A DNA stretch of 64,000 bases from Alphaproteobacteria bacterium HGW-Alphaproteobacteria-3 (GTDB lineage: Bacteria > Pseudomonadota > Alphaproteobacteria > Parvibaculales > Parvibaculaceae): the NCBI GenBank assembly GCA_002842875.1, contig PHEF01000001.1, positions 46,786-110,785 of the forward strand. Direction: 5' to 3'. The notes under the pieces are model-generated. The model was given only the letters and a program-made list of their open reading frames with translations, made no database searches and was not told the origin of the DNA. The number at the start of each line of letters is the position of its first letter. Positions within the stretch are counted from its first letter, which is position 1. A program made the position numbers and the translations under genes. Positions 31,612 to 40,125 of this stretch are shown here, one piece after another.

Positions 31612-32780
31612 AGCAGATCCTCGGCGATGCTCCAGCGCCGGAGATATTTCTCGCCGAGCAGCCGCTCCTTGTCGGTCTTGTCCTTGAGGTCGCAGCCATT
31701 GGGATCGCGCAGCTTGATGGCGATGGTGCGGCCACGCGGGTTGACCCTGTCCGGCCTGAAACGCACGGACAGAACGGCCTCGACGATGCGGTTGCCTTCC
31801 CGGAACGGGCTGCGCTCGCCGAATTCGCGCCGCGCCGCTTCATGCACGGTCTCAAAGTCCGAGCGCGCTTCGATCGTCACGAAAGCCCGGTCGTCATGGG
31901 TCGCAAAGCGGACGAGCCGCAGGCGCACATCGACAATCCCGTCCTCCGGGTCGAAATCGAATTCCCGGTCCGCCATGAATATCGACAGGTCGTAGCGGCG
32001 CGGCGGGATGCGTTCCGCCTCGATCACATGTCCGAGTAAGGTCCTGGCGAATATCTTGACCAGCTCTTCCCGGCGCGCCTTCTTCTGCGCCACAACCTCG
32101 ATCACGCCCTTGGCCGGTTCGTAGGTGAAACCCAGTTCCAGTACCGGCTTGTAGATGAGCGGCCCCAGTTCGTCGCCCTGAAACACCGATACGCTGTCGG
32201 GCAACCCCTCGCGATGGACGGCGACCTGGATCAACGCCTGCATATTGCCGTCCAGGCCGACACGGCTGCGATCGAAGACCTCGACCTTGATCTTTGGCCC
32301 CTCACGGAAGAACTTCCGGATCTCCTTCTCCAGCGCTGTCAGGCTCGCCGGATCCCGGCCGATTTTAAGGTTGGCGGGGGCGCGAAAGCCGTCCCAGGTC
32401 CGCCCACGGCGGGAGTTCTCGAAGAAGGCGATTTCCTCGGCATGTTGGAAACGCTGCAGGTCGCAGCAGAGCATCCGCAAGCTTCGCCCATGCCGGGTGC
32501 CTATCTCATGCAGCTCGGCCTTCTGCGCCTCACTGGCGACGGCCAACAGCGCCGTCTGCCCGGCGTCGCTCGCCATGCGGTCGGTTCGTTCGGCCTCAAG
32601 GCGGATGCTCTCATGCGTCGCGTCATTGAGGGCGGAGATCGCTTGGTTCAGAGGCTTGACCAGGGCGCCATTGACGCCGCCCCAATCTGGGGGATCGGAG
32701 AATTCGAGCGGATATCGTTCGAGCCAGGATCGCAGTTCCGACCCCGGCGCATTCCTCAACACACGCATGATGACGGGCAT
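31608..32780 (-). CDS. unknown protein of the divergent module
   Basis: 390 residues, not recognised. N-terminal helical part with heptads (LVKPLNQAISALNDATHESIRLEAERTDRMASDAGQTALLAVASEAQKAEL), a Cys pair (MLCCDLQRF), then an alpha/beta C-terminal two thirds with repeated DxxVDVRLR/ADREFDFDPEDG-like strands. No Walker, nuclease or membrane signature. Good site AAGGAA 9-10 nt before the ATG. It shares a short AT-rich divergent promoter with the XRE-peptidase gene, which probably controls it. Candidate core component of an undescribed conflict module. Confidence 0.75.
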   Translation of the reverse strand: MPVIMRVLRNAPGSELRSWLERYPLEFSDPPDWGGVNGALVKPLNQAISALNDATHESIRLEAERTDRMASDAGQTALLAVASEAQKAELHEIGTRHGRSLRMLCCDLQRFQHAEEIAFFENSRRGRTWDGFRAPANLKIGRDPASLTALEKEIRKFFREGPKIKVEVFDRSRVGLDGNMQALIQVAVHREGLPDSVSVFQGDELGPLIYKPVLELGFTYEPAKGVIEVVAQKKARREELVKIFARTLLGHVIEAERIPPRRYDLSIFMADREFDFDPEDGIVDVRLRLVRFATHDDRAFVTIEARSDFETVHEAARREFGERSPFREGNRIVEAVLSVRFRPDRVNPRGRTIAIKLRDPNGCDLKDKTDKERLLGEKYLRRWSIAEDLL

Positions 32781-32901
32781 GAATACGGCTTCCTTCGAAA
32801 AACAGGTCTCCGGCGTCCCCCATGGGAATTCCAGCCCGCCTCGGAACCCGACGCTGTCTGTCGCCGTATACGTGCATTATGTTATGTTCTAAAATCGGAC
32901 T

Positions 32902-32943
32902 TTCAAGGATATTTTTGACATTTTATGTGTCATGCCCTATTTT
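32902..32943. promoter_or_regulatory. divergent promoter with operator-like repeat
   Basis: Plus strand: TTGACA (32915-32920), 17-nt spacer, TATTTT (32938-32943), an excellent sigma-70 promoter for the XRE-peptidase gene. The -35 and spacer contain the inverted repeat TGACA/TGTCA (32916-32920, 32928-32932), a likely operator. Minus strand: TTGAAA (32902-32907) followed after about 16-17 nt by TAACAT for the unknown pair. The tract is strongly AT-rich for this genome. Confidence 0.7.
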
Positions 32944-33011
32944 TAGGACTGATGGCTCGGGGTGAACCGTCCGCCGGATTGGAGCCCCGCTCAAACAAAG
33001 GAACGGAAGCG

Positions 33012-34247
33012 ATGATTGATGCGGCGCAGCTTGGGACCAGACTGCGGACCGCGCGAGAGCGCCGCGGTCTAAGCCAGCAGGGCGTGGCGGAAGTTCTCGG
33101 CCTTCCGCGGACGGCCGTCACCAACATGGAATCCGGAACTCGGTCTGTATCGACGCTGGAGCTGACCAGGCTCGCGGATCTCTATGGCCAGCAAGCGACG
33201 TTCTTCCTCTCCGCGCATGAAGAGGCGGAGGATTTGTCCGTCGTTCTTCATCGCGCCCTGCCGGAAATGACCGGTGCGCCCGAGCTCGACCACGAAGTGC
33301 GGCATATCCTGAGCCTTTATAGAGAAGGCGCTGGCCTGAGACAGCTACTCGGCCGGACGGTAGAGCTTGCTGTGCCCGATTACGCCGCCAGACTCTCCTC
33401 TGTGGGCGACGCCATCCGCCAAGGCGAGGAAGCGGCGCTCGAAGAACGGCGACGCCTTGATCTGGGCGCGGCGCCCATCGTCAATATGGCCGCCCTCATC
33501 AGCGAACAGGGGATCTGGGCAGCCGCGACCGACCTGCCGGACGGCATGTCCGGCCTCTTCATCAACCATGTTGCGATCGGCCCCTCGATTCTTGTCAATG
33601 CGCGTCATTGGCCGGTGCGCCGTCGGTTTTCCTACGCCCATGAATATGCTCACGCCCTGTTCGACCGAGAGGTAACGATCACGACGACGCGACGGGAGAA
33701 TGCTTCCGAACTCGTCGAAAAGCGCGCCAACGCCTTTGCCGCCGCGTTTCTCATGCCGCCCGAGGGTGTGGCCGACGCGCTGCGGCAGTTCGATAAGGGG
33801 CAGCCGAGCCGCTCCACGCAGATCATCTTCGACGTCGCGGGCAATACCGGGCTTGAAGCGGAAATCCGAGCCCGTCCGGGCTCCCAGGCGATCACCTACC
33901 AGGACGCCGCCATGCTGGCGCGGCACTTCGGGGTCAGCTACGAAGCAGTGGTCTGGCGTCTGAAAAGCCTCAATCATATCGGCGCGCCGGACACCGCAGC
34001 GCTGATGGCGCGCAAAGATAGCGCCCGGCGCGTGATCCGGCTCCTCGGTTTCATTGATCTCCTCGACGAAGACGGTGCCCTGCCGCCGCCCGAGCCGGAA
34101 CTGCGCAGCCAGTTGATGCGGCTGAGCGTGGAAGCCTACCGGCAGGAGGAAATTTCGCGCGGACGGCTTCTCGAACTGGCTCAGAAGCTCGCCATCGACG
34201 GCGCCGAGCTGCTCGAACTCGCTGACGCGACGCGAAGCGACGACTGA
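33012..34247 (+). CDS. XRE-family regulator with ImmA/IrrE metallopeptidase domain
   Basis: 411 residues from MIDAAQLGTRLRTARERRGLSQ, with AAGGA upstream. Residues about 7-62 are an XRE helix-turn-helix (SQQGVAEVLGLPRTAVTNMESGTRSVSTLELTRLADLY). Residues about 155-290 are the ImmA/IrrE fold with zinc motif HEYAH (210-214) and a downstream Glu-rich helix (NASELVEKRANAFAAAFLMPPEGV). In phages and ICEs such proteins cleave a repressor to trigger excision or toxin release. Transcribed with the PIN gene (21-nt gap) and divergently from the unknown pair. Confidence 0.92.
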   Translation: MIDAAQLGTRLRTARERRGLSQQGVAEVLGLPRTAVTNMESGTRSVSTLELTRLADLYGQQATFFLSAHEEAEDLSVVLHRALPEMTGAPELDHEVRHILSLYREGAGLRQLLGRTVELAVPDYAARLSSVGDAIRQGEEAALEERRRLDLGAAPIVNMAALISEQGIWAAATDLPDGMSGLFINHVAIGPSILVNARHWPVRRRFSYAHEYAHALFDREVTITTTRRENASELVEKRANAFAAAFLMPPEGVADALRQFDKGQPSRSTQIIFDVAGNTGLEAEIRARPGSQAITYQDAAMLARHFGVSYEAVVWRLKSLNHIGAPDTAALMARKDSARRVIRLLGFIDLLDEDGALPPPEPELRSQLMRLSVEAYRQEEISRGRLLELAQKLAIDGAELLELADATRSDD

Positions 34248-34268
34248 GGCCGCGGGAGGGGGAAATGT

Positions 34269-34790
34269 ATGGGACCGGCCATCATCGTTGCGGACACATC
34301 CGTCCTCATCAACTTCCTACGGATCGATCGCATGGATCTGATCGGCGCGCATCCGAGCCCCTTCATCGTCACGGATCACGTGGCGGATGAGATCACCGGT
34401 TCATATGCCCAGCAACAGACGCGTTTTCAGGCGGCATTGGCGGCGGGGCATGTCATGCAGCACCGCATCGACGACCCTGCGGAGGTGGAGATGTTCGCGC
34501 GCCTTTCCGCGAAGGGACGGCTGGGCGCGGGAGAACGTTCTGCCATCGCAGTGGCACTCAACCGAGGCTTCGCTCTGGCCATGGACGATTCCCGGGCCAT
34601 TCGCCGCGCCGTCCAGGAAGCAGGTGTTGCAGGAAACCCGCTGACTATCCACCGCACGCGAGACGTCATGGTGCAGATGATCGGAGCCGGATTGCTCGAC
34701 ATCGCGGCCGCTGATGCCATCAAGGACGACTGGCGTCGAAACCACCGTTTCGCAATCCGGGTCGGGTCGTTTGCGGAGTCGTGTGGATGA
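34269..34790 (+). CDS. PIN-domain nuclease
   Basis: 173 residues. Acidic residues typical of PIN RNases are visible: VADTSVLINFL (Asp9), the Glu in DHVADEITG, GAGERSAIAVAL (Glu), and FALAMDDSRAIR (Asp). Strong site GGAGGGGG before the ATG. It is paired with the XRE-ImmA/IrrE gene, a recurring combination on mobile elements in which the regulator probably restrains the nuclease. The target RNA or DNA is unknown. Confidence 0.85.
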   Translation: MGPAIIVADTSVLINFLRIDRMDLIGAHPSPFIVTDHVADEITGSYAQQQTRFQAALAAGHVMQHRIDDPAEVEMFARLSAKGRLGAGERSAIAVALNRGFALAMDDSRAIRRAVQEAGVAGNPLTIHRTRDVMVQMIGAGLLDIAAADAIKDDWRRNHRFAIRVGSFAESCG

Positions 34791-34899
34791 AAACAAAGTC
34801 AAATGCCCAAAACACTGAACGCCAAAGGCTGCAGTCAGTCATGCATCCGAAGAGTGCACCATATTCCGCAAATGGCGCCGGTGCGGCGGGAGTTGAACC

Positions 34900-37284
34900 G
34901 TGAACAACAAACTTCTCCTGATCAAAAAAATTCCGACCAAAGTCAGATCGCGATTGCAGAAAATCATTCGCGTTTCGCATGTCGCGCTTTGGCGAAGTCG
35001 GCGACGGAGCAAGCGGCTGTCGCGTCTCGCATTGAAAACCCTGCGCACGCGGCGGGCGCTTCTCTGGCACCGAGTCTACTACCTCCGGCACCGCCTTCTG
35101 ATCTGGATAGCTCGACGTGGTGCAGTCGCGGCGTCGATCCTGCTGCTGTCGTTAATCGTGATCAGCGCGTTCTGGATTCCGAAACTGACCGATGATCTTC
35201 AAGCCGCGTTTCCGACGGAGGAGCGGCTACAGGGACTCCGTTCATTGTTCCTGGCGATAGGTGGCGCGCTACTCGGGGCCACGGCTATTGTTTCATCACT
35301 GGTCCTTTTCTCTATGCAGGTCAATGTCGAGCGCATGCCGCATGGTTTGTTCCGGCGGCTGAGCGCTGACCGCCGATTGCTCAGCGCGTTCGCCGCGGCG
35401 TTCTTATTGGCAATATTCATCGCCACGCTTTCGGTAGTCCCAGACCGAACTTGGATTGGCGTCGCTACATTTGCCGCTGCATGGGCGACGGGGCTGGTTC
35501 TAATCTTGTTCCTTTATGCCTATAGGCGCGCGCTCGTCCTGATCAACCCGCTTCGGCAGCTTGGGATCGTCGTCGCAAGGACACGGCGCGAGTTCCAGGC
35601 TTGGGTGCGGCGGGCGGATCGCGCTGCCCCTCTTTTGGCGGACTCAAGCCCGCCGAGCCGATCCAATGATCCGTTTGCACCGAAGCACGACTTGACGCGA
35701 GTGGCCTATTTTCAAGCGAATGCGCATTGGACTGAAGGAGCGAAGCAAGCCGTCCGTTACGTCATTTCGTTCGCTCGGCGTTTCGCGGAGCAAGGTGATC
35801 ACGAGGTTAGCGCTGCAGCGATGAATGCGATCATTGCGATCAACGCGGCCTATGTTGAAGCGAAGGGCAAGACGTTCTTCACCTATCAGTTTATGTTCGA
35901 TAACCCGCTTACATCGGACAGCTTCGTCAACGACACACTTGAGCACTTAAGGCAGACAGCTCGCGTCGCGGTCTCACGGGGCGACGAGCAGCAAATCGAA
36001 CAGGCGTTTCGAGCATTCGCGGCGTTGGTTCGTGTCTATGCCGCGATCGACTATGCGAGTCTTGGTGCCTCGAAAACGCATGCCCATCTTGCCGCGGGCT
36101 ATCTGACCGGCGAGGTCGAGCGAATAGTCGCTCACAACATGCCGGACGTCCTGATGGAGGGCGTGCGGTTGGTGGGCCAGTGCGCAGACATATTGCTCGC
36201 CACCGAAGGACCAGAAGGCATCCGGACACTGGTTCAAAAGATCGGGATCATTGGCTGCTGCGGTATCGCGAAAGAAGATTACCGGCCGGTGACATCGACA
36301 TCCGTGGAGCAGCTCGCCCGGATGAGCTTCGATCTCCTTCGCACGCGTTCCCGCGAACTCAAATTCGTCGCTGAGGAGATTCGCAGCAGCATGTCTTTCT
36401 TGGCGAAGCTCTTCCTGGCAGTGCCGGACACGCCGCTCTCGCGCACGCATAGTACGTTTCTCGGTCCATATTATTCAGCGAGCAGCACAGAGGCGCTTCC
36501 CGCCCGGCTTGTGACACTCGCGAACGCCGTTGTGGGCGCCGAAGCAAATGATGAGAACGCACGGCAGGTGATCGCCAACTTGGAAGATTGGGCCGATGGA
36601 ATTTACCGGACCGAAAAGGAGCTGCTTCTGGAAGCAATAAAGCGAAGGTCGCAGTTTACATTCGACATGATCCACTGGATTAGCCAGGTCACCACTATTC
36701 TCCTGGCGGTGTCCAATGCAAAGGCCTGTAGCGAGCACGATCAGGAAGAACTCCGCAAACACGCTCTTTGGTTGATTTCCGTGCTTTCTTTCGTTCCAGA
36801 CGACATCGAGACGGTAAAATTCGTTGAGACGTTCAGGATGACCGAAACTCTATTCGATGCGGCGGTGGACGCCCACAACCGCGACTGTCCGGAGATCGCA
36901 GCGGATATCGCTGGCCTCCTGATCTCGTGGACGTTCAGCGGCGGGCAGTATCACTCCGGCTGGGCAATCCTCGAACGCTCGATGTATGGCTTGTCCGTGC
37001 TAGCGCTGCTCGAGCAGACTGATTTTTCAGTCGGAAAGCTCAAGGCGGAGATTAGCAAGCGCCTAGCAGCAGGAGGGCTGCCCGACCAGGAGGTCCGGGA
37101 TCACGCAGCACGTGAAATCCGCGGTCGAGCCGCGACGCTGTACCGTGAGGGTCATTGGAGCTCATCAATCGAGAGAGGCATGGCGAGGGTCGATCACGAG
37201 AAGCTAAAGCCTCTCCTTGAGGAACTCGCCGACCTGATTTCACCGGGGACAGCTGGACAGGCGGCCAGCCAACATTTCTTCTGA
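34900..37284 (+). CDS. large membrane protein, DUF2254-like
   Basis: 794 residues with a GTG start at 34900 (GGGAG 7 nt before). The first 60 residues are very basic. Four membrane segments follow (about 73-95, 120-142, 165-185, 190-212), including SSLVLFSMQVNVERMPHGLFRRL, which recalls DUF2254 proteins. A cytoplasmic helical domain of nearly 600 residues follows, without recognised motifs. Base composition is clearly lower in GC than its neighbours, suggesting separate acquisition. Its place between the PIN module and the integrase cassette is a typical cargo position. A membrane-acting effector is possible but unproven. Confidence 0.8.
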   Translation: MNNKLLLIKKIPTKVRSRLQKIIRVSHVALWRSRRRSKRLSRLALKTLRTRRALLWHRVYYLRHRLLIWIARRGAVAASILLLSLIVISAFWIPKLTDDLQAAFPTEERLQGLRSLFLAIGGALLGATAIVSSLVLFSMQVNVERMPHGLFRRLSADRRLLSAFAAAFLLAIFIATLSVVPDRTWIGVATFAAAWATGLVLILFLYAYRRALVLINPLRQLGIVVARTRREFQAWVRRADRAAPLLADSSPPSRSNDPFAPKHDLTRVAYFQANAHWTEGAKQAVRYVISFARRFAEQGDHEVSAAAMNAIIAINAAYVEAKGKTFFTYQFMFDNPLTSDSFVNDTLEHLRQTARVAVSRGDEQQIEQAFRAFAALVRVYAAIDYASLGASKTHAHLAAGYLTGEVERIVAHNMPDVLMEGVRLVGQCADILLATEGPEGIRTLVQKIGIIGCCGIAKEDYRPVTSTSVEQLARMSFDLLRTRSRELKFVAEEIRSSMSFLAKLFLAVPDTPLSRTHSTFLGPYYSASSTEALPARLVTLANAVVGAEANDENARQVIANLEDWADGIYRTEKELLLEAIKRRSQFTFDMIHWISQVTTILLAVSNAKACSEHDQEELRKHALWLISVLSFVPDDIETVKFVETFRMTETLFDAAVDAHNRDCPEIAADIAGLLISWTFSGGQYHSGWAILERSMYGLSVLALLEQTDFSVGKLKAEISKRLAAGGLPDQEVRDHAAREIRGRAATLYREGHWSSSIERGMARVDHEKLKPLLEELADLISPGTAGQAASQHFF

Positions 37285-37656
37285 AACGACTCATCGCAGG
37301 GTGTCTTATTGCATCAGGCCGAGTGTTCCGACACGGCATCACCTTGAACCAATCTGAGGTTCGGTCGCAGATCCTCGCGGTCTGCGTCGAGGCCGAGCCA
37401 TCAGAAAAATGCGTGAAAGCCAGGACCGGGCACTTATGATTGCTTTATCGTCGGTCGTCAGCCATGAGCGCTTTCCGATTCGTGGTCAACAGCAGTTCGC
37501 CACGCCAACAACGTACGTGGGGCCGATTTCTCCGCCAAGGATGCCCGCGCAGCATTTCGCAAGATTTGGCGCAACTACGATAACCACTTGATATAGCTTG
37601 AACATTTTTAGTTCGCTATTACCGTTTGCTGATCATCTTCAGTTGCGAACGGTCTC
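37285..37656 (+). promoter_or_regulatory. non-coding gap before the recombinase cassette, with inverted repeat
   Basis: No convincing gene is visible. Near its end GAAC (37599-37602) and GTTC (37610-37613), 7 nt apart inside an AT-rich tract, form an inverted repeat in the expected promoter region of the cassette. Serine integrase attachment sites normally lie next to the integrase gene, so this gap or the one after 40125 may hold the crossover site, but I cannot identify it. Confidence 0.3.
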
Positions 37657-37881
37657 ATGCAAGACGCCCGATCCGGTCCAAACCCTCTTTTGCCCGCCCG
37701 TCTGTCGGCGGACGAACGCCTCGATGAACTCGCGCATATTCTTGCTGCAGGGCTGGGGCGTATTCTGCCGGAACAGTCCAGTTCTTTATCTGCAGCTGGC
37801 GAAGACAGTTCATTCGACATTCTCGCCCTCAAACGCCGTGTTGGTCGTCGCAAACCGAGCAACCGAGTTGGAGGGCAATGA
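37657..37881 (+). CDS. small protein of the serine recombinase cassette
   Basis: 74 residues: LLPARLSADERLDELAHILAAGLGRILPEQSSSLSAAGEDSSFDILALKRRVG. Short Ala/Leu-rich proteins with LSADERLDEL(A)xILAAGL recur upstream of DUF2924 and serine recombinase genes in alphaproteobacterial prophages. The stop overlaps the DUF2924 start (ATGA). Function unknown. Confidence 0.8.
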   Translation: MQDARSGPNPLLPARLSADERLDELAHILAAGLGRILPEQSSSLSAAGEDSSFDILALKRRVGRRKPSNRVGGQ

Positions 37882-38390
37882 TGCCACAAACAAAGAGAAA
37901 AATTGACGCCGGACCGGGCCGACCACGCGAGAGCACCGCGGCGGGCGGGAGCGTGGTCATGCAGCTTGCGGCGCTGAAGCGAATGACGGTGGTCGAACTT
38001 AAGACGAAGTGGGAGAGCCTCTTCGGCACGCCCGCCCCGAACAACAGCCGCAGTTACCTCGAGCTGAGGCTCGGCTACCGGGTCCAGGAACTGACCCTCG
38101 GCGGGCTTTCGCGCGAGACGCGCCGGACGCTGGATCTGCTGGCCGACGAAATCGAGGGCCGGATCGGGCGTAAGTCGATCATCACGGATTCCCGCAACCC
38201 CGTCGTCGGCACCCGGCTCATGCGCGAATGGGACGGGGTGGAGCACACCGTCACTGTGATGAAGGACGGCTTCGACTTGCAGGGACGCAAATTCAAATCG
38301 CTGTCGGCAGCGGCGCGAGCGATCACCGGCACGCAGTGGAACGGCTACCGCTTCTTCGGCCTGCGCGAAGCCCGGAGGGACGATCGATGA
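37878..38390 (+). CDS. DUF2924 protein
   Basis: 170 residues. The sequence LAALKRMTVVELKTKWESLFGTPAPNNSRSYLELRLGYRVQELTLGGLS, the central GTRLMREWDGVEHTVTVMKDGFDLQGRKFKSLSAAARAITGTQWNGYRFFGL and the basic end are the DUF2924 hallmark, which includes a small beta domain of the RAMA type. Always found next to serine recombinases and possibly a directionality or accessory factor. Overlaps the recombinase start by 4 nt. Two adjacent ATGs (37878, 37881) are possible starts. Confidence 0.92.
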   Translation: MMPQTKRKIDAGPGRPRESTAAGGSVVMQLAALKRMTVVELKTKWESLFGTPAPNNSRSYLELRLGYRVQELTLGGLSRETRRTLDLLADEIEGRIGRKSIITDSRNPVVGTRLMREWDGVEHTVTVMKDGFDLQGRKFKSLSAAARAITGTQWNGYRFFGLREARRDDR

Positions 38391-39724
38391 GCCGTCATCA
38401 GGAAGCCGTCGCGATCATGCCGCGCCGCCAACGCTGCGCCATCTATACCCGCAAGTCGAGCGAGGAAGGGCTCGACATAGCGTTCAACAGCCTCGATGCC
38501 CAGCGCGAGTCCTGCGAAGCCTATGTGACGAGCCAAAAGGCGGAAGGCTGGTCCGCCATCCGCGACCGCTACGATGACGGCGGCTTCTCCGGCGGCACGC
38601 TGGAGCGGCCTGGCCTGAAGCGCCTCATCCAGGACGTCGAGGCCGGGCTGATCGACGTGATCGTGGTCTACAAGATCGACCGGCTGTCGCGCTCGCTGAT
38701 GGACTTCGCCAAGCTGGTCGAGATCTTCGACCGCAATCAGGTGACCTTCGTGTCCGTCACGCAGTCGTTCAACACCACGACCTCGATGGGCCGCCTGACG
38801 CTGAACATCCTGCTCAGCTTTGCGCAGTTCGAGAGAGAGGTGATCGGCGAGCGCATCCGCGACAAGGTCGCCGCCAGCCGCAAGCGCGGCATGTGGATGG
38901 GCGGCTACGTTCCGCTCGGCTACGACGTGCACGACCGCAAGCTGGTGATCAATGAGGCCGAGACCGCGACAGTCAGGATGATCTTCGAGCGGTTCGTTGC
39001 CATCGGCTCCGCCACGACGCTGGCCAAAGCGCTGGCGGCCGAAGGCGTGCGGAACAAGCGCGGCAAGCCGATCGACAAGGGATTTCTCTACAAGCTCTTG
39101 AGCAACCGGGTCTATCGTGGTGAAGTGGTCCACAAAGGCACGGCCTATCCCGGCGAGCATGAAGCCATCATCGATCAGACCCTGTGGGACAAGGTGCACA
39201 GCATCCTGCAGGAGAGCCCGCGCCTGCGGGCCAAGAACACGCGTCGCCAGACCCCGGCTCTGCTGAAAGGGATCATCTTCACCGAGACGGGCACGGCAAT
39301 GACGCCGACGGCAACCAAGAAGGGAACGCGTCTCTACCGCTACTACGCCTCCATGGACCTGATCCGAAACCGCCCGACCGGCGAGACTTGCGGTCCGCTG
39401 CGCTTGCCCGCAGGCATGGTCGAGGACGCCGTCATCGGCGAAATCCGCCGCATGATCCGCGCGCCCGAGATCGCGGCACGAACGATCAGGACCCTTCGAG
39501 ACGAGAGCCCGACCATCGATGAGAAGGCGGTCGTCAAAGCGCTCGGCGAGTTCGATCAGCTCTGGGCAGCGCTCTATCCGGCGGAGCAGACCCGCATCGT
39601 CCATCTTCTGGTCGAGCGGGTGACCGTCGGTGAAGACGGCATCGCCGTCGATCTGCGCCATGAGGGGCTGGGCTCGGTTCTCAGGGACATGATGGCCCCC
39701 CGCCAGACGGAGGCCCGCGCATGA
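38387..39724 (+). CDS. large serine recombinase, probable prophage integrase
   Basis: 445 residues from MSRHQEAVAIMPRRQRCAIYTRKSSEEGLD. The resolvase domain has the catalytic Ser in YTRKSSEEG, then FSGGTLERPGLKRL, VYKIDRLSRSLMD and the helix E region FAQFEREVIGERIRDKV. A Recombinase domain (about 170-270) and a zinc-ribbon-like part follow. Only integrase gene seen in the prophage, near its right end. The family excises with the help of a directionality factor. Overlaps both neighbours by 4 nt. Confidence 0.95.
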   Translation: MSRHQEAVAIMPRRQRCAIYTRKSSEEGLDIAFNSLDAQRESCEAYVTSQKAEGWSAIRDRYDDGGFSGGTLERPGLKRLIQDVEAGLIDVIVVYKIDRLSRSLMDFAKLVEIFDRNQVTFVSVTQSFNTTTSMGRLTLNILLSFAQFEREVIGERIRDKVAASRKRGMWMGGYVPLGYDVHDRKLVINEAETATVRMIFERFVAIGSATTLAKALAAEGVRNKRGKPIDKGFLYKLLSNRVYRGEVVHKGTAYPGEHEAIIDQTLWDKVHSILQESPRLRAKNTRRQTPALLKGIIFTETGTAMTPTATKKGTRLYRYYASMDLIRNRPTGETCGPLRLPAGMVEDAVIGEIRRMIRAPEIAARTIRTLRDESPTIDEKAVVKALGEFDQLWAALYPAEQTRIVHLLVERVTVGEDGIAVDLRHEGLGSVLRDMMAPRQTEARA

Positions 39725-40125
39725 CCGGCCGGGCGGACACCATCCGCGTCGTCATCCCGCTGACGATCCGCAAACGCAATGGGCGGCCGAAGATCCTGCC
39801 GCCCGACAATGTCGACCAGCGGGATGGCCGGACGCAGGATCCGCATGTGCTGCGCGCTGTCGCCCGCGCCTGGAACTGGCGGCGGCAGATCGAAACCGGC
39901 GCCGCCTCTACCATCCAGGACATCGCCGCAACCGAGAAGGTCTCCGACCGGTTCGTCGGGCGGATGATCCGGCTCGCCTACCTGTCGCCCGAAGTGCTCG
40001 ATCACCTTGTCATCAGGCGTGTGCTACCGGCGCTTTCGTTGAACGACCTGGTCGCGGTAGCGGACCGACCGTGGGCGGAGCAGATGGATGCCGTGTTCGG
40101 CACGTTTGAGGTTCGGCTGGATTAG
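39721..40125 (+). CDS. small HTH-like protein of the recombinase cassette
   Basis: 134 residues. DTIRVVIPLTIRKRNGRPKILPP opens the protein, and VARAWNWRRQIETGAASTIQDIAATEKVSDRFVGRMIRLAYLSPEVLDHLVI is a ParB/KorB-like helix-turn-helix. It always follows the serine recombinase in this cassette type. It may be the recombination directionality factor, but this is a guess. Its end overlaps the converging nuclease gene by 4 nt. Confidence 0.8.
   Translation: MTGRADTIRVVIPLTIRKRNGRPKILPPDNVDQRDGRTQDPHVLRAVARAWNWRRQIETGAASTIQDIAATEKVSDRFVGRMIRLAYLSPEVLDHLVIRRVLPALSLNDLVAVADRPWAEQMDAVFGTFEVRLD

Noticed and set aside
37599..37613. LexA box upstream of the recombinase cassette
   Set aside because: The alphaproteobacterial LexA site is a direct repeat GTTC-N7-GTTC. 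Here the halves are inverted (GAAC-N7-GTTC), so SOS control is not supported.
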